Assembly: GCA_934096035.1 (NCBI GenBank)
Contig: CAKOKX010000001.1
Location: forward strand, 744,001-808,000
DNA length: 64,000 bases
Direction: 5' to 3'
Origin: an uncultured Bacilli bacterium
Lineage (GTDB): Bacteria > Bacillota_I > Bacilli_A > RF39 > UBA660
How positions within the stretch are numbered: the stretch's first letter is position 1; every line of letters starts with the position of its first letter. A program made the position numbers and the translations under genes. The notes beneath the pieces were generated by a model. That model saw only the letters and a program-made list of their open reading frames with translations. It did not search any database and had not been told where the DNA came from. Below are positions 43,532 through 52,464 of this stretch, one piece after another.

Positions 43532-45061
43532 TTAATTTATACGAATTGGGTCTGACTGCGTTCCAGATCCAGAGACATATGTTATGGAAGGCTTAAGATA
43601 GAAAGATGGCCTGATACTAGTTACACCATTTGCTATAGCAGCATCAAGATAGCCATAATAATGCACACCGAACACATCATATTGGTTTGAAGAATTAGAA
43701 GTCATTGTCCATTCATCAAGTCCCATATACATCCAATTTGAACTTCCATCATAGCTACCCATTGTTATTGTCCATGCACTTGGATCAGCCGAAAATCCAT
43801 AATCTGACACATACATTAATCCTACTTTTGCACTATATTCTGTTGTAGTATTTGGAGAATTAACTATCTCATTTTGATATGCTTTTGAGGGTCTGCTACT
43901 TAATAAATATGATTCCACACCCCCGACTTTCCATGTTGCTATTGCTATCTTATTTGCCCATTTTTCTCCAATATTATTGATAAAATTTGTATTTAAATTC
44001 GTTTTATTTAACAAACTTGTACTCCATGTATTTGAACCTTTACCATCATTTATACTAGTATCATTTTTATAATTCCAAAAGTATTTATTAATTGTTGTTA
44101 ATTCTCCATTATATGTAGAATAGTTACTTTTCAAGAATGTCTCTGTATTATAATCTCCATCTATTCCTAGCAAATTACTATTTGCATAATCATATTTGAT
44201 TAACTTTACCTTATTTTCGAATACTCCAATTACTCGATATAAATTATCTGTTGGACATGTTGCTGCATCACTTCCAAAACATACAAAATTATTAGGATCT
44301 GCTCCGGCATATCTATAACTATTATCTCCAGCCCCATTTTCCAAACTTGTATTGTGATAATAAATGCCATTTTCTCCCTGTGTTCCTGTATATTGTGATA
44401 TTACATAATTGGCTAATAATGTCATTTTTTCTTTTTGTATCATAAGTTTAGCATTAAAACTTTTCCCAGTATTAGCTGATTGATCTAAATTATAATTGAC
44501 AAATGTTACTGTTACATTCCATGTTTCTTCAGTTGTTGATGTCGTAGTAATCGATCTATTATTAAATATTGTTATTAATCCATCCTTATTTGTTATATCA
44601 AATCCTGTTATTGTATTTCCTTTTCCATCTGTAACAGTTTTATATGTTAATCCTGTTACACTTGTTAATTCTGTATTACTTCCATCCTTTATTGTTAAAA
44701 TTATTTCAGGTGTATTTTCATCTTGTGTATAACCAAAAGTATTATTTGATATATTTAAATATAGATAGTATTTATTCGTAGCACTATTTGTTTTATTATT
44801 TGCTGTTAATATTGCTTTTGCATATGTACTTCCAGTTTGATTTCCTTTTCCGCTTGCAAAGTTTTCTTGATTTAAGTTAATACTTAATGGATCTCCAGTT
44901 TCAAATGTAAATGTATCTACTGTATTGGCATTTATCTTAATATCAGTTTGAGAACCTTCTCCGGTTTGTGCTTGGAAATATGCATATGTAGCACCCACTA
45001 AAATAGCTGCTAAAGCTACTATAGAAACTATTGATATAATCTTTGCCTTTTTACTATCCAT
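43532..45061 (-). CDS. Exported SipW/TasA-type surface protein
   Basis: The 509-residue protein starts with a basic segment and a hydrophobic helix ending in LVGATYAYFQAQTGEGS, the signal style of TasA/camelysin-like proteins cut by the SipW peptidase. Residues about 35-215 are an Asn/Thr-rich beta domain. Residues about 220-509 form a second domain, from NYVISQYTG through NLYRVIGVFENKVKLIKYDY to the ending IRPSFYLKPSITYVSGSGTQSDPIRIN, of the DUF6273-like kind common in surface proteins of gut Firmicutes. Two cysteines (CFGSDAATC) could form a disulfide. Base use is less AT-rich than its neighbours. It has its own promoter and terminator and may form fibres or matrix. Confidence 0.75.
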   Translation of the reverse strand: MDSKKAKIISIVSIVALAAILVGATYAYFQAQTGEGSQTDIKINANTVDTFTFETGDPLSINLNQENFASGKGNQTGSTYAKAILTANNKTNSATNKYYLYLNISNNTFGYTQDENTPEIILTIKDGSNTELTSVTGLTYKTVTDGKGNTITGFDITNKDGLITIFNNRSITTTSTTEETWNVTVTFVNYNLDQSANTGKSFNAKLMIQKEKMTLLANYVISQYTGTQGENGIYYHNTSLENGAGDNSYRYAGADPNNFVCFGSDAATCPTDNLYRVIGVFENKVKLIKYDYANSNLLGIDGDYNTETFLKSNYSTYNGELTTINKYFWNYKNDTSINDGKGSNTWSTSLLNKTNLNTNFINNIGEKWANKIAIATWKVGGVESYLLSSRPSKAYQNEIVNSPNTTTEYSAKVGLMYVSDYGFSADPSAWTITMGSYDGSSNWMYMGLDEWTMTSNSSNQYDVFGVHYYGYLDAAIANGVTSIRPSFYLKPSITYVSGSGTQSDPIRIN

Positions 45062-45084
45062 ATTGCTACCATCCTTACTATATT

Positions 45085-45114
45085 AGTATACTAAATATTT
45101 ATACAACAAGTCAA
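45085..45114 (-). promoter_or_regulatory. Promoter of the SipW-type protein gene
   Basis: TTGACT (45109-45114) and TATACT (45085-45090) are 18 bases apart on the minus strand, 23 bases before the ATG. Confidence 0.55.
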
Positions 45115-45122
45115 TATTTTTA

Positions 45123-45151
45123 AAATAAAAAAGAAACAAAATATTGTTTCT
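45123..45151 (-). terminator. Intrinsic terminator of lon-murF
   Basis: AGAAACAA and TTGTTTCT form an 8-bp stem on the minus strand followed by TTTTTT, 6 bases past the murF stop. Confidence 0.75.
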
Positions 45152-45156
45152 AATTT

Positions 45157-46527
45157 CTATTTTATATTTTCTACGATCTCTTTAAAATTTAATGAATTAC
45201 TAGCTTTAACTAATATATTATCATCAGTTTTCTTAATAGAATTTATAAAATTAATAGCATCCATATTATTATTAAAATGATAACTATTATCTTTATTAAA
45301 TCCTTCTTCTATAGCACCTTCATTAATATAATCTGAATCTTCTCCAACTGTAACTAAGATATCTATTTTTTCTTTTTCTATTAAATTACCAATTTTCTTA
45401 TGTAAGTCTTCTGTATAATCTCCAAGTTCTCTCATCGTACCTAAAACAGCAATATTTCTGCCATTTAAAGAACCCAAATACTTAATAGCATAACTCATAG
45501 AATCAAAATTAGCATTATATGAGTCATCTATTACTATAATACCATTATTATTTATAACACTCATTCTATTACTACTTAATTCAAAATTAAGAATACCAGC
45601 CTTTATATCTTCATCACTTACTTTAAAATATTTACCCACTGCAATAGATGCTAAAGCATTATAGATAAAATGTTCTCCCCCAACTGGAACTTTATATATT
45701 ACATCATCACATGAAAATGTCGACCACCATTCATTTTTTTCAATAATATTTGCCATATAATCCGATTTTTCATTTATACCAATAGTAATAATATTATATT
45801 TATCTTTATTGTTTAAAAACCATTCATGTAATAAATCATTATCGTTATTAATAATTAAAGCTCCATTAGGATTTAATCCTTCAAGTATTTCAAGTTTCGC
45901 TTTCAAAATATTTTCACGACTGCCAAGATTACCAATATGAGCGGTACCAACATTAGTTATAACAGCAATATCAGGTTTAGCAATATTTGTTAAGTAAGAT
46001 ATTTCTCCAAGATGATTCATACCCATTTCAAGTACTAACATTTCATTATCATTTTCTAAAGATAATATACTTAAAGGTAATCCAATATGATTATTTTGAT
46101 TTCCAATAGTTTTATGTGTTTTATATTTTTCTTTTAAAACACTATATATTATATCTTTAGTACTAGTCTTACCAGCACTACCTGTAACAGCAACAACTGG
46201 ACTATAAAAAAGACTTCTTTTATATTTAGCTAAATCCCCTAAAGCTTTTTTTGTATCTTCAACAACCATGATAGATTTATTATTATTTTTTATATAATCC
46301 ATTACTTCATCATTTATTATAAAATTTTCAAGTATTACAAGACTAGCGCCTTTATTAAAAGCATCCATATAAAACAAATTTCCATCATTTTTATCACCTT
46401 TGATACCAATATAACAATCATTTTCACATACTTTTCTTGTATCAATAGTTATTTTGTTAATATTTACATCAATTTCATTAAAAATAGATAGATATTTAAC
46501 ATTTTCATAAATATCTAATGTTCTCAT
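45157..46527 (-). CDS. murF: UDP-MurNAc-tripeptide:D-Ala-D-Ala ligase MurF
   Basis: MurF completes the cytoplasmic peptidoglycan precursor by adding D-Ala-D-Ala to UDP-MurNAc-tripeptide with ATP. The 456-residue protein has the Mur ligase set: an N-terminal domain with TIDTRKVCENDCYIGIKG, the P-loop AVTGSAGKTSTKD near 110, KTIGNQNNHIGLPLS, LEMGMNHLGEI, NVGTAHIGNLGS, and C-terminal DDSYNANFDSM with GTMRELGDYTEDLHKKIG. The second in-frame ATG is preferred because AAAGG lies about 9 bases upstream and the first ATG is part of that ribosome site. It is the second gene of a lon-murF transcript. Confidence 0.95.
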   Translation of the reverse strand: MRTLDIYENVKYLSIFNEIDVNINKITIDTRKVCENDCYIGIKGDKNDGNLFYMDAFNKGASLVILENFIINDEVMDYIKNNNKSIMVVEDTKKALGDLAKYKRSLFYSPVVAVTGSAGKTSTKDIIYSVLKEKYKTHKTIGNQNNHIGLPLSILSLENDNEMLVLEMGMNHLGEISYLTNIAKPDIAVITNVGTAHIGNLGSRENILKAKLEILEGLNPNGALIINNDNDLLHEWFLNNKDKYNIITIGINEKSDYMANIIEKNEWWSTFSCDDVIYKVPVGGEHFIYNALASIAVGKYFKVSDEDIKAGILNFELSSNRMSVINNNGIIVIDDSYNANFDSMSYAIKYLGSLNGRNIAVLGTMRELGDYTEDLHKKIGNLIEKEKIDILVTVGEDSDYINEGAIEEGFNKDNSYHFNNNMDAINFINSIKKTDDNILVKASNSLNFKEIVENIK

Positions 46528-46559
46528 TATTTCACTACCTTTCATATTTTAATTATAAC

Positions 46560-48824
46560 TTATTTAAATAATTTTGTATATACTTCATTAAAATTACTAA
46601 CAGGAATAACTTCCATATTATCTAAAATAAGTTTAGGAACATTTTCTAAATCTTCACTATTACTTTTAGGCATATACACTACTTTGATATTTTTATTATA
46701 TGCAGCAATAAGTTTTTCTTTGAGTCCGCCGATTTTTAAAATACTTCCATTTAAAGATATTTCCCCCGTAAATGCAACATCACTAGGTACCTTTTTATTT
46801 TCTTTTAAGCTACATAAAGCAACACTTAAAGCAAGACCTGCAGATGGTCCATCTTTTTTAGAAGATGCATCTAAGAAATGCACATGTATATCTTCATTAT
46901 GAAAACTATATTTATATTTAAGTTTAAGCATAGTTAAAACAACACTAATACTTTCTTTTAATATATTACCTGCATTACCTGTAATAGTCAATTTATCATT
47001 TCCTTTACATGTTACAACTTCTACTTTAGATAAGGTTCCGCCACTATTACTTACAGCCAGAGTATTAACAACGCCGTTTTCTTCTTCCATAACTAAATTA
47101 CTTACATATTTAGGATTACCTAGTAATCTTACTACTCTTTCTTCATTTAATACTTTTACATTATTAATAGTTATTTTTCTAGCTAAAGAAGAAAGAACTC
47201 TTTCTAAATCTCTAACTCCAGCTTCTTCCGTATAATTATTTATTATAAAATATAATAATTCATCACTAAATTTTAATTTATTATCATAAACCATATTATC
47301 TAATAAAATATTAGGTAACATATAATTTTTGGCTATATCTTTCTTTTCAAAAACAGTATAACTATGAAGTTCAATTAATTCCACTCTATCTAAAATAGGT
47401 TTAGGTATATCACTTACATTGTTAGCAGTTAAAATAAATAATACTCCACTTAAATCAAAAGGTTCTTCAATATAATTATCTGTAAATATTTTATTTTGAT
47501 TTGGATCTAATATCTCTAATAAAGTTGAAGCTGGATCTCCTTTATAATCTTTAACCATCTTATCTACTTCATCAATTAACATTAAAGGATTATTACTTCC
47601 GCATTTATTTAACCCTTGAATAATTTTACCTGGAGCAGATGCCAAATAAGTTCTTCTTGATCCCACTAATTCTGTTGAATCATTTAAACCTCCGACACTA
47701 ATTTTATAAAAGTCTCTATTTAAGGCTTTGGCAATAGACATGGCAATTGTGGTTTTACCAACTCCCGGAGGCCCCACTAGACATATAATTGGGCTTTGAA
47801 TATTTCTATTTAAATTTTTAATAGCAACATATTCACTAATTCTAGTTTTTATTTCATCCATTCCAAAATGAGATTTATTTAACTCTTTATATACTTCATC
47901 AAAATTAGCATTTTCTTTTCTAGTTTTATTCCATGGTAAATGTAATACCCAATCTAAATAATTATGCATAACACTAACTTCTAGGGCATCATCACTCATA
48001 ATTTCATATTTATCTATTTCATGACTAAAATGATCTTTAGTTTTTTTATCGATTTTTAATTTATCAAGAATCTTTCTATATTCTAATACTTCTTCTTTTT
48101 TCCAAGAATCTTCACCAAGTTCTTGTTTTAAAACTTTCATTTTTTCTTTCAAAATAAATTTTCTTTGATCATTTTGTAAAGATTCATCAATTTTTTCTTC
48201 TAATTCGTTATCAATTTCTATCCCTTTAATTTCTTCATTCATATCTTTAATTAAAGCTTTAGCTCTTTTAATAGGATTAATTTCTTGCATATATTCAAGT
48301 TTCTTACCAATATTAAATGGTAAAAAAGATGTAATTGCATCAGTTATTTTATTTAAATCTTTATTATTGCTTACAAAATTTAATATATCATTAGAAATAC
48401 CTTTAGATATATTTATATATTTTTTTAGTGTATCTACAAGTTTTTTTAATATAGCATTTTCTTCCTCTTCCACTAAAGAAGGTAAATCAATATACATAAC
48501 TTCACTATATAAAACATCATTATTTTTTTCTTGATAATATTTATTAACAGCTACTCTTTTAAGTCCTCTTAATTTTACTTCAATAACACCATCATTATCT
48601 ATCTTATTTTTTATTTTAGCAATGACTCCCACTTTAGGTAAATCATCAACACTTGGTTCTTCTTCTAAAACATCCATCGGAGCAACTACTAATATTTCAC
48701 TTTTAAAGTTACTACTAGCATCATTTATTGCTTTACCACTTATTACATTATTAAGTTCAAGTTTAATTTCTTGATTAGGAAGTATTACTAAATTTTTAAG
48801 TAAAATAACAGGTATATTAAACAT
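46560..48824 (-). CDS. lon: ATP-dependent protease Lon
   Basis: Lon degrades misfolded and regulatory proteins. The 754-residue chain contains an N-terminal substrate-binding domain, a long helical linker (about 170-290), an AAA+ module with Walker A CLVGPPGVGKTTIAMS near 345 and Walker B LMLIDEVDKM, and the C-terminal protease with the catalytic Ser in KKDGPSAGLALSVAL and Lys in GGLKEKLIAAYN. Length is close to the usual 770-800. A consensus-like promoter precedes it (48854-48882), with no CtsR or CIRCE heat-shock site visible. Confidence 0.97.
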   Translation of the reverse strand: MFNIPVILLKNLVILPNQEIKLELNNVISGKAINDASSNFKSEILVVAPMDVLEEEPSVDDLPKVGVIAKIKNKIDNDGVIEVKLRGLKRVAVNKYYQEKNNDVLYSEVMYIDLPSLVEEEENAILKKLVDTLKKYINISKGISNDILNFVSNNKDLNKITDAITSFLPFNIGKKLEYMQEINPIKRAKALIKDMNEEIKGIEIDNELEEKIDESLQNDQRKFILKEKMKVLKQELGEDSWKKEEVLEYRKILDKLKIDKKTKDHFSHEIDKYEIMSDDALEVSVMHNYLDWVLHLPWNKTRKENANFDEVYKELNKSHFGMDEIKTRISEYVAIKNLNRNIQSPIICLVGPPGVGKTTIAMSIAKALNRDFYKISVGGLNDSTELVGSRRTYLASAPGKIIQGLNKCGSNNPLMLIDEVDKMVKDYKGDPASTLLEILDPNQNKIFTDNYIEEPFDLSGVLFILTANNVSDIPKPILDRVELIELHSYTVFEKKDIAKNYMLPNILLDNMVYDNKLKFSDELLYFIINNYTEEAGVRDLERVLSSLARKITINNVKVLNEERVVRLLGNPKYVSNLVMEEENGVVNTLAVSNSGGTLSKVEVVTCKGNDKLTITGNAGNILKESISVVLTMLKLKYKYSFHNEDIHVHFLDASSKKDGPSAGLALSVALCSLKENKKVPSDVAFTGEISLNGSILKIGGLKEKLIAAYNKNIKVVYMPKSNSEDLENVPKLILDNMEVIPVSNFNEVYTKLFK

Positions 48825-48853
48825 AAAATGAACACCTCCAAAGCTCAGAAATT

Positions 48854-48882
48854 ATTATATCGTCAGAACTTGATTTTGTAAA
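48854..48882 (-). promoter_or_regulatory. Promoter of lon-murF
   Basis: TTTACA (48877-48882), a 17-base spacer and TATAAT (48854-48859) lie on the minus strand 30 bases before the lon ATG, whose ribosome site is GGAGGTG. Confidence 0.65.
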
Positions 48883-48942
48883 GATAAAATCACAATTATT
48901 TTATTTATTCATACAATACATTGTGAATATAAAGGAGTATTT

Positions 48943-49737
48943 ATGATTAATTGGTATATGAATTTAAATTATCCCATCCAAGCTTTAATTGCTTCATTAT
49001 TTACATGGGGCATAACATCTCTTGGAGCTGCAGTAGTATTCTTATTTAAAAAAGTAAATAAAAATACCATGGATGCAATGCTTGGATTATCAGCAGGAGT
49101 TATGCTTGCTGCAACATTCTGGAGTTTGCTTTCTCCAGCCTTAGAAATGGCAGAAAATCTCAAATTAATTTCATGGTTAATAGTTTCTCTTGGGGTATTA
49201 TCCGGAGGTCTTCTTCTATTTTGTGGCGACAAAATTTTTGATAGAATTACCAAAAAGAAAACTAACTCACATAGTATAAAAAGAAGTCTAATGTTAATTT
49301 TTTCCATTACGCTTCATAACATACCTGAAGGAATGGCTATCGGGGTAGCTTTTGGATCAGTATTTTATAATTTGGAAGGAGCAACACTTGCTGCAGCTGT
49401 TATGTTAGCAATCGGTATAGGTATTCAAAATTTTCCTGAAGGTTCTGCAGTTTCGCTACCTTTAAGGCGAGAAGGAATGAGTCCCAAAAAAGCATTTTTC
49501 TTTGGTATGCTAAGTGGCATTGTTGAACCAATATCAGCAGTAATAGGTGCTATATTAGTAATAAAGGTTCAAGTATTATTACCAATATTACTTTCATTTG
49601 CGGGCGGTGCAATGATTTATGTTGTTGTTCAAGAACTAATTCCAGAAAGTCAAACAAACAAGAAAAAAGACCTCATGGCCTTATTTACAATTTTCGGATT
49701 TTTACTTATGATGATATTTGATGTATCACTAGGATAG
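48943..49737 (+). CDS. ZIP-family metal transporter
   Basis: The 264-residue protein has eight hydrophobic helices and the ZIP hallmark in helix IV, SITLHNIPEGMAIGVAFG (about 124-141), with a second conserved helix V segment IGIGIQNFPEGSAVSLPLRREG. These His, Asn, Pro and Glu residues form the metal path for Zn2+, Fe2+ or Mn2+ import. A short His-containing loop (KKTNSHSIKR) lies between helices III and IV. AAAGGAG precedes the ATG, and a plus-strand terminator follows. It diverges from lon. The metal is not determinable. Confidence 0.92.
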   Translation: MINWYMNLNYPIQALIASLFTWGITSLGAAVVFLFKKVNKNTMDAMLGLSAGVMLAATFWSLLSPALEMAENLKLISWLIVSLGVLSGGLLLFCGDKIFDRITKKKTNSHSIKRSLMLIFSITLHNIPEGMAIGVAFGSVFYNLEGATLAAAVMLAIGIGIQNFPEGSAVSLPLRREGMSPKKAFFFGMLSGIVEPISAVIGAILVIKVQVLLPILLSFAGGAMIYVVVQELIPESQTNKKKDLMALFTIFGFLLMMIFDVSLG

Positions 49738-49757
49738 CATAAGCTATTCTTTTTTAT
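49731..49757 (+). terminator. Terminator of the ZIP transporter gene
   Basis: AGGATAGC and GCTATTCT pair (one G-T) around a 4-base loop and are followed by a T6 run; the hairpin includes the stop codon. Confidence 0.7.
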
Positions 49758-50644
49758 ACTTCTAATAAAAATTTATTTTCTTTAAGTAATTCATAAGCAG
49801 GTTTTAAAATCATTTCATATCTTTTGCTTAAAATAATTTTATAAAAATTCTTTCTTACATCACTAATATATGGGGTATTATCAATTATTTCATCTACCTT
49901 TTTCATATCTATTCTTGGGAAAATTTCAAACAAAGCTCGATTACAATCAACATTTTCAAAAGAATTAATATAAAAATATGGTGATAACTTAAAAGTCTTT
50001 TTCAAAGCAGAATTTGGAAAAGTAAATACTCTTTTTTCAAGTTCTTTTTCATTGTCTAATATGTTTTTAATATTTTCATCATCAATCTTCGGATATAAAC
50101 AAGATGCACAATCAAATATTGGTGCTATTAAAACCTGATTAGTTTTATTATCTACAAGAAAACCCCAATTACCATTATGTCTATCAAAATTACCTACAAA
50201 AGAATCTACAATAAACATTTGCCAAAAGAATTCTTTTAGTTTTACTTTATCATACAAATTTTGTTCTAATATAACATCAAGTACTTCATCAAGTTCTGTT
50301 CCAAATCCAAGTTTACTACTATTAATAATAGAATTTTTAAGTGAGGCAAAGTCATAAAATATTTTATTTGGTTCCGTAAAATCTTTACAAGCAACAACCA
50401 AATATTTTTTACCGTTTTTATATTTTCCTAAAATAGTTTCTTGCGTACTAAATCCCAACAAGTTAAAAATATGGCAAGCAATATATTCACTAATTACACT
50501 ATTACTATATTTACCATTATTTTTAGATGAAAACTTAAGTAAATATTTTTCGTTATTAAAAATAATACATATCTTTTTACCATTGGATCCTCCATATAAT
50601 TTTGTATTTATTACTGGACAAGAAGAAAAATCAATTAAAGCCAT
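49754..50644 (-). CDS. HipA-like kinase-fold protein (second copy, orphan)
   Basis: The 296-residue protein has the HipA-type catalytic loop in a clear form, DSFVGNFDRHNGNWGFLVD (about 155-173), with catalytic Asp and Asn, and VLIAPIFDCASCLYP about 12 residues later for the metal-binding Asp. The N-terminal lobe has GGSNGKKICIIFNNEKYLLKF, a Gly-rich ATP-binding stretch with a Lys. No HipB-like or HTH partner is adjacent. Members of this branch are annotated HipA domain or CtkA-like kinases; the target is unknown. The ATG at 50644 has GAGGTG upstream. It differs clearly from the shorter protein at 6117-6920. Confidence 0.75.
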   Translation of the reverse strand: MALIDFSSCPVINTKLYGGSNGKKICIIFNNEKYLLKFSSKNNGKYSNSVISEYIACHIFNLLGFSTQETILGKYKNGKKYLVVACKDFTEPNKIFYDFASLKNSIINSSKLGFGTELDEVLDVILEQNLYDKVKLKEFFWQMFIVDSFVGNFDRHNGNWGFLVDNKTNQVLIAPIFDCASCLYPKIDDENIKNILDNEKELEKRVFTFPNSALKKTFKLSPYFYINSFENVDCNRALFEIFPRIDMKKVDEIIDNTPYISDVRKNFYKIILSKRYEMILKPAYELLKENKFLLEV

Positions 50645-50703
50645 ATTATTACACCTCAACTATATTGTATCAAAACAAATATTGTTTAGCAACATATTAA
50701 ATC

Positions 50704-50733
50704 AAAAAAAAGTAATAACATTTAGTTATTACT
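50704..50733 (-). terminator. Intrinsic terminator of mutS-ABC exporter operon
   Basis: AGTAATAAC and GTTATTACT form a perfect 9-bp stem around a 5-base loop, followed on the minus strand by T8. Confidence 0.85.
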
Positions 50734-52458
50734 CTATTCTTCATTAATATATAAATTTTTATATATTAGACTCTTTTTAAGTAGTTGTTTATGTGTACCA
50801 CTAGCAACGACTTTACCACCATCAATTAAATAAATAACATCAGCATCTATAATTGTTGATAATCTATGAGCCACAATAATAATGGTATGATCTTTAACCA
50901 AATTATCAATTGCTTGTTTAATTTTAGATTGATTTTCATTATCTAATGCACTTGTGGCTTCATCAAATAAAATAATTTTACTATTCTTAAGCAAAGCTCT
51001 AGCAATAGCAAGTCTTTGTTTTTGTCCTCCGGATAAATTAATTCCCCCTTCTCCAATCATTGTGTCATACTTATTTGGAAGACTCATTATATACTCATCT
51101 ATTTCTGCCAATTTGCATGCATTTCTAATTTTTTTAAGAGACATATACGGATCAATTATTTTTAAATTTTCTAAAATAGTTTTATTAAAAATAAATGGTT
51201 CTTGTCTAATTATTGCAATATTTTCTCGTAGTGAGTCTTCAGTAAAATCTTCGATTGGAATATCATCTACTAAAATAACCCCAGCATCAGAATCAAAATA
51301 TCTAAGAAGCAAGTTAAATATCGTAGTTTTTCCTTGTCCACTTTTACCAACTATAGCAACCTTTTTACCTGTTGGAATAGTTAAATTAAACTCTTCAAAT
51401 ATTTCTTTTTCTTCATTCGGATATTTAAATGTTATATTTTTAAATTCAATATTTCCTAAAATATCAGTTTTAGAAACAATACCAAACTTTTCATCTTTAT
51501 ATAGTTTATTATCAAGTATTTCGCTTAATCTTTCAATGGATACTTTCATTTTTTGAATACTCGTAGATAAATTCATCATTAGTTCAATCGTATTCATAAA
51601 TCTATAAACATAATATGTCATAGCCATAAAGAAAGCAAAAGAACCAGTTCCATTAATAATAAGAAGGATACAAGTAGTAAATATAACAAACTCTAAAGTG
51701 CAATTTAAAATATAAATCCAAGCATTATAGTTTCTTTCTGTAATCATTTGTTTATTAATTTTAAAATATATATTTCTAACTATATTTTTAAAATTATCAT
51801 TCATACTTTTTCTAATTCCTAAAGCCCTTATTTCTCTTATACCACGAACAGATTCACTTACTTCAGCAACTGCTCTATCTTTTTCCTTATTTATTTCCTT
51901 TTGTTTTTCCTTAATACTAGGTAAATACTTATGAGAAATAATATAGAACAATACTAAATAAATAATTACTTCTAAAGCTACAATCCATGAATTAAAACAA
52001 ATATAAACAAATACAATTGCACAAGTAAGAAGTGATATTGTTATTCTAAGAATTTGTCTAAAAGAATCTGCTATCGTAGATGAATCACTAGTAATTCTAT
52101 TTATAAATTCTCCACTAGATTTTTCTTCAAAAGCTCTCGCCGGTAATAACCCTACTTTTTCATATACAGCACAGCCAATTTTCTCCATTATATTATTGGC
52201 ACACCTTTCCATATAAATTCTACCATATCTATCAAAAATTAAGCTATCAACAAAATTTATAATATATATTAAAAGTAATACTGCTACTGCTAAGCCAAAA
52301 GAACTAATACGGGCTTTATCAATTGCCAGTCCAATTAAATAACCATACAAAGTTCCTGTCATCGAAGTAGTAAACAAAAAAACAAAAGATTTAATAAAAA
52401 GTTTCTTTTGACCCCCACAATACTTTTTAAAAAATCTTATCATTTCCTTAAACTTCAT
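50734..52458 (-). CDS. ABC exporter, fused permease and ATPase
   Basis: The 574-residue half-transporter has six membrane helices in residues about 15-310 and an ATPase domain with Walker A AIVGKSGQGKTTIFNLLLRYF near 370, the Q-loop AIIRQEPFIFN, signature NLSGGQKQRLAIARALL near 475, Walker B IILFDEATSALD and the switch His in VAHRLSTI. It fits the MsbA/LmrA-type exporters that work as dimers on lipids, drugs or peptides. The gene lies 6 bases downstream of mutS. The substrate cannot be told. Confidence 0.92.
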   Translation of the reverse strand: MKFKEMIRFFKKYCGGQKKLFIKSFVFLFTTSMTGTLYGYLIGLAIDKARISSFGLAVAVLLLIYIINFVDSLIFDRYGRIYMERCANNIMEKIGCAVYEKVGLLPARAFEEKSSGEFINRITSDSSTIADSFRQILRITISLLTCAIVFVYICFNSWIVALEVIIYLVLFYIISHKYLPSIKEKQKEINKEKDRAVAEVSESVRGIREIRALGIRKSMNDNFKNIVRNIYFKINKQMITERNYNAWIYILNCTLEFVIFTTCILLIINGTGSFAFFMAMTYYVYRFMNTIELMMNLSTSIQKMKVSIERLSEILDNKLYKDEKFGIVSKTDILGNIEFKNITFKYPNEEKEIFEEFNLTIPTGKKVAIVGKSGQGKTTIFNLLLRYFDSDAGVILVDDIPIEDFTEDSLRENIAIIRQEPFIFNKTILENLKIIDPYMSLKKIRNACKLAEIDEYIMSLPNKYDTMIGEGGINLSGGQKQRLAIARALLKNSKIILFDEATSALDNENQSKIKQAIDNLVKDHTIIIVAHRLSTIIDADVIYLIDGGKVVASGTHKQLLKKSLIYKNLYINEE

Positions 52459-52464
52459 AATTAC

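Noticed and set aside
48906..48929. TATTCA...TGAATA inverted repeat before the ZIP transporter as a metal-regulator operator
   Set aside because: Only the outer 6 bases match, the inner repeats have a different centre, and it does not fit a known MntR, Zur or Fur box.
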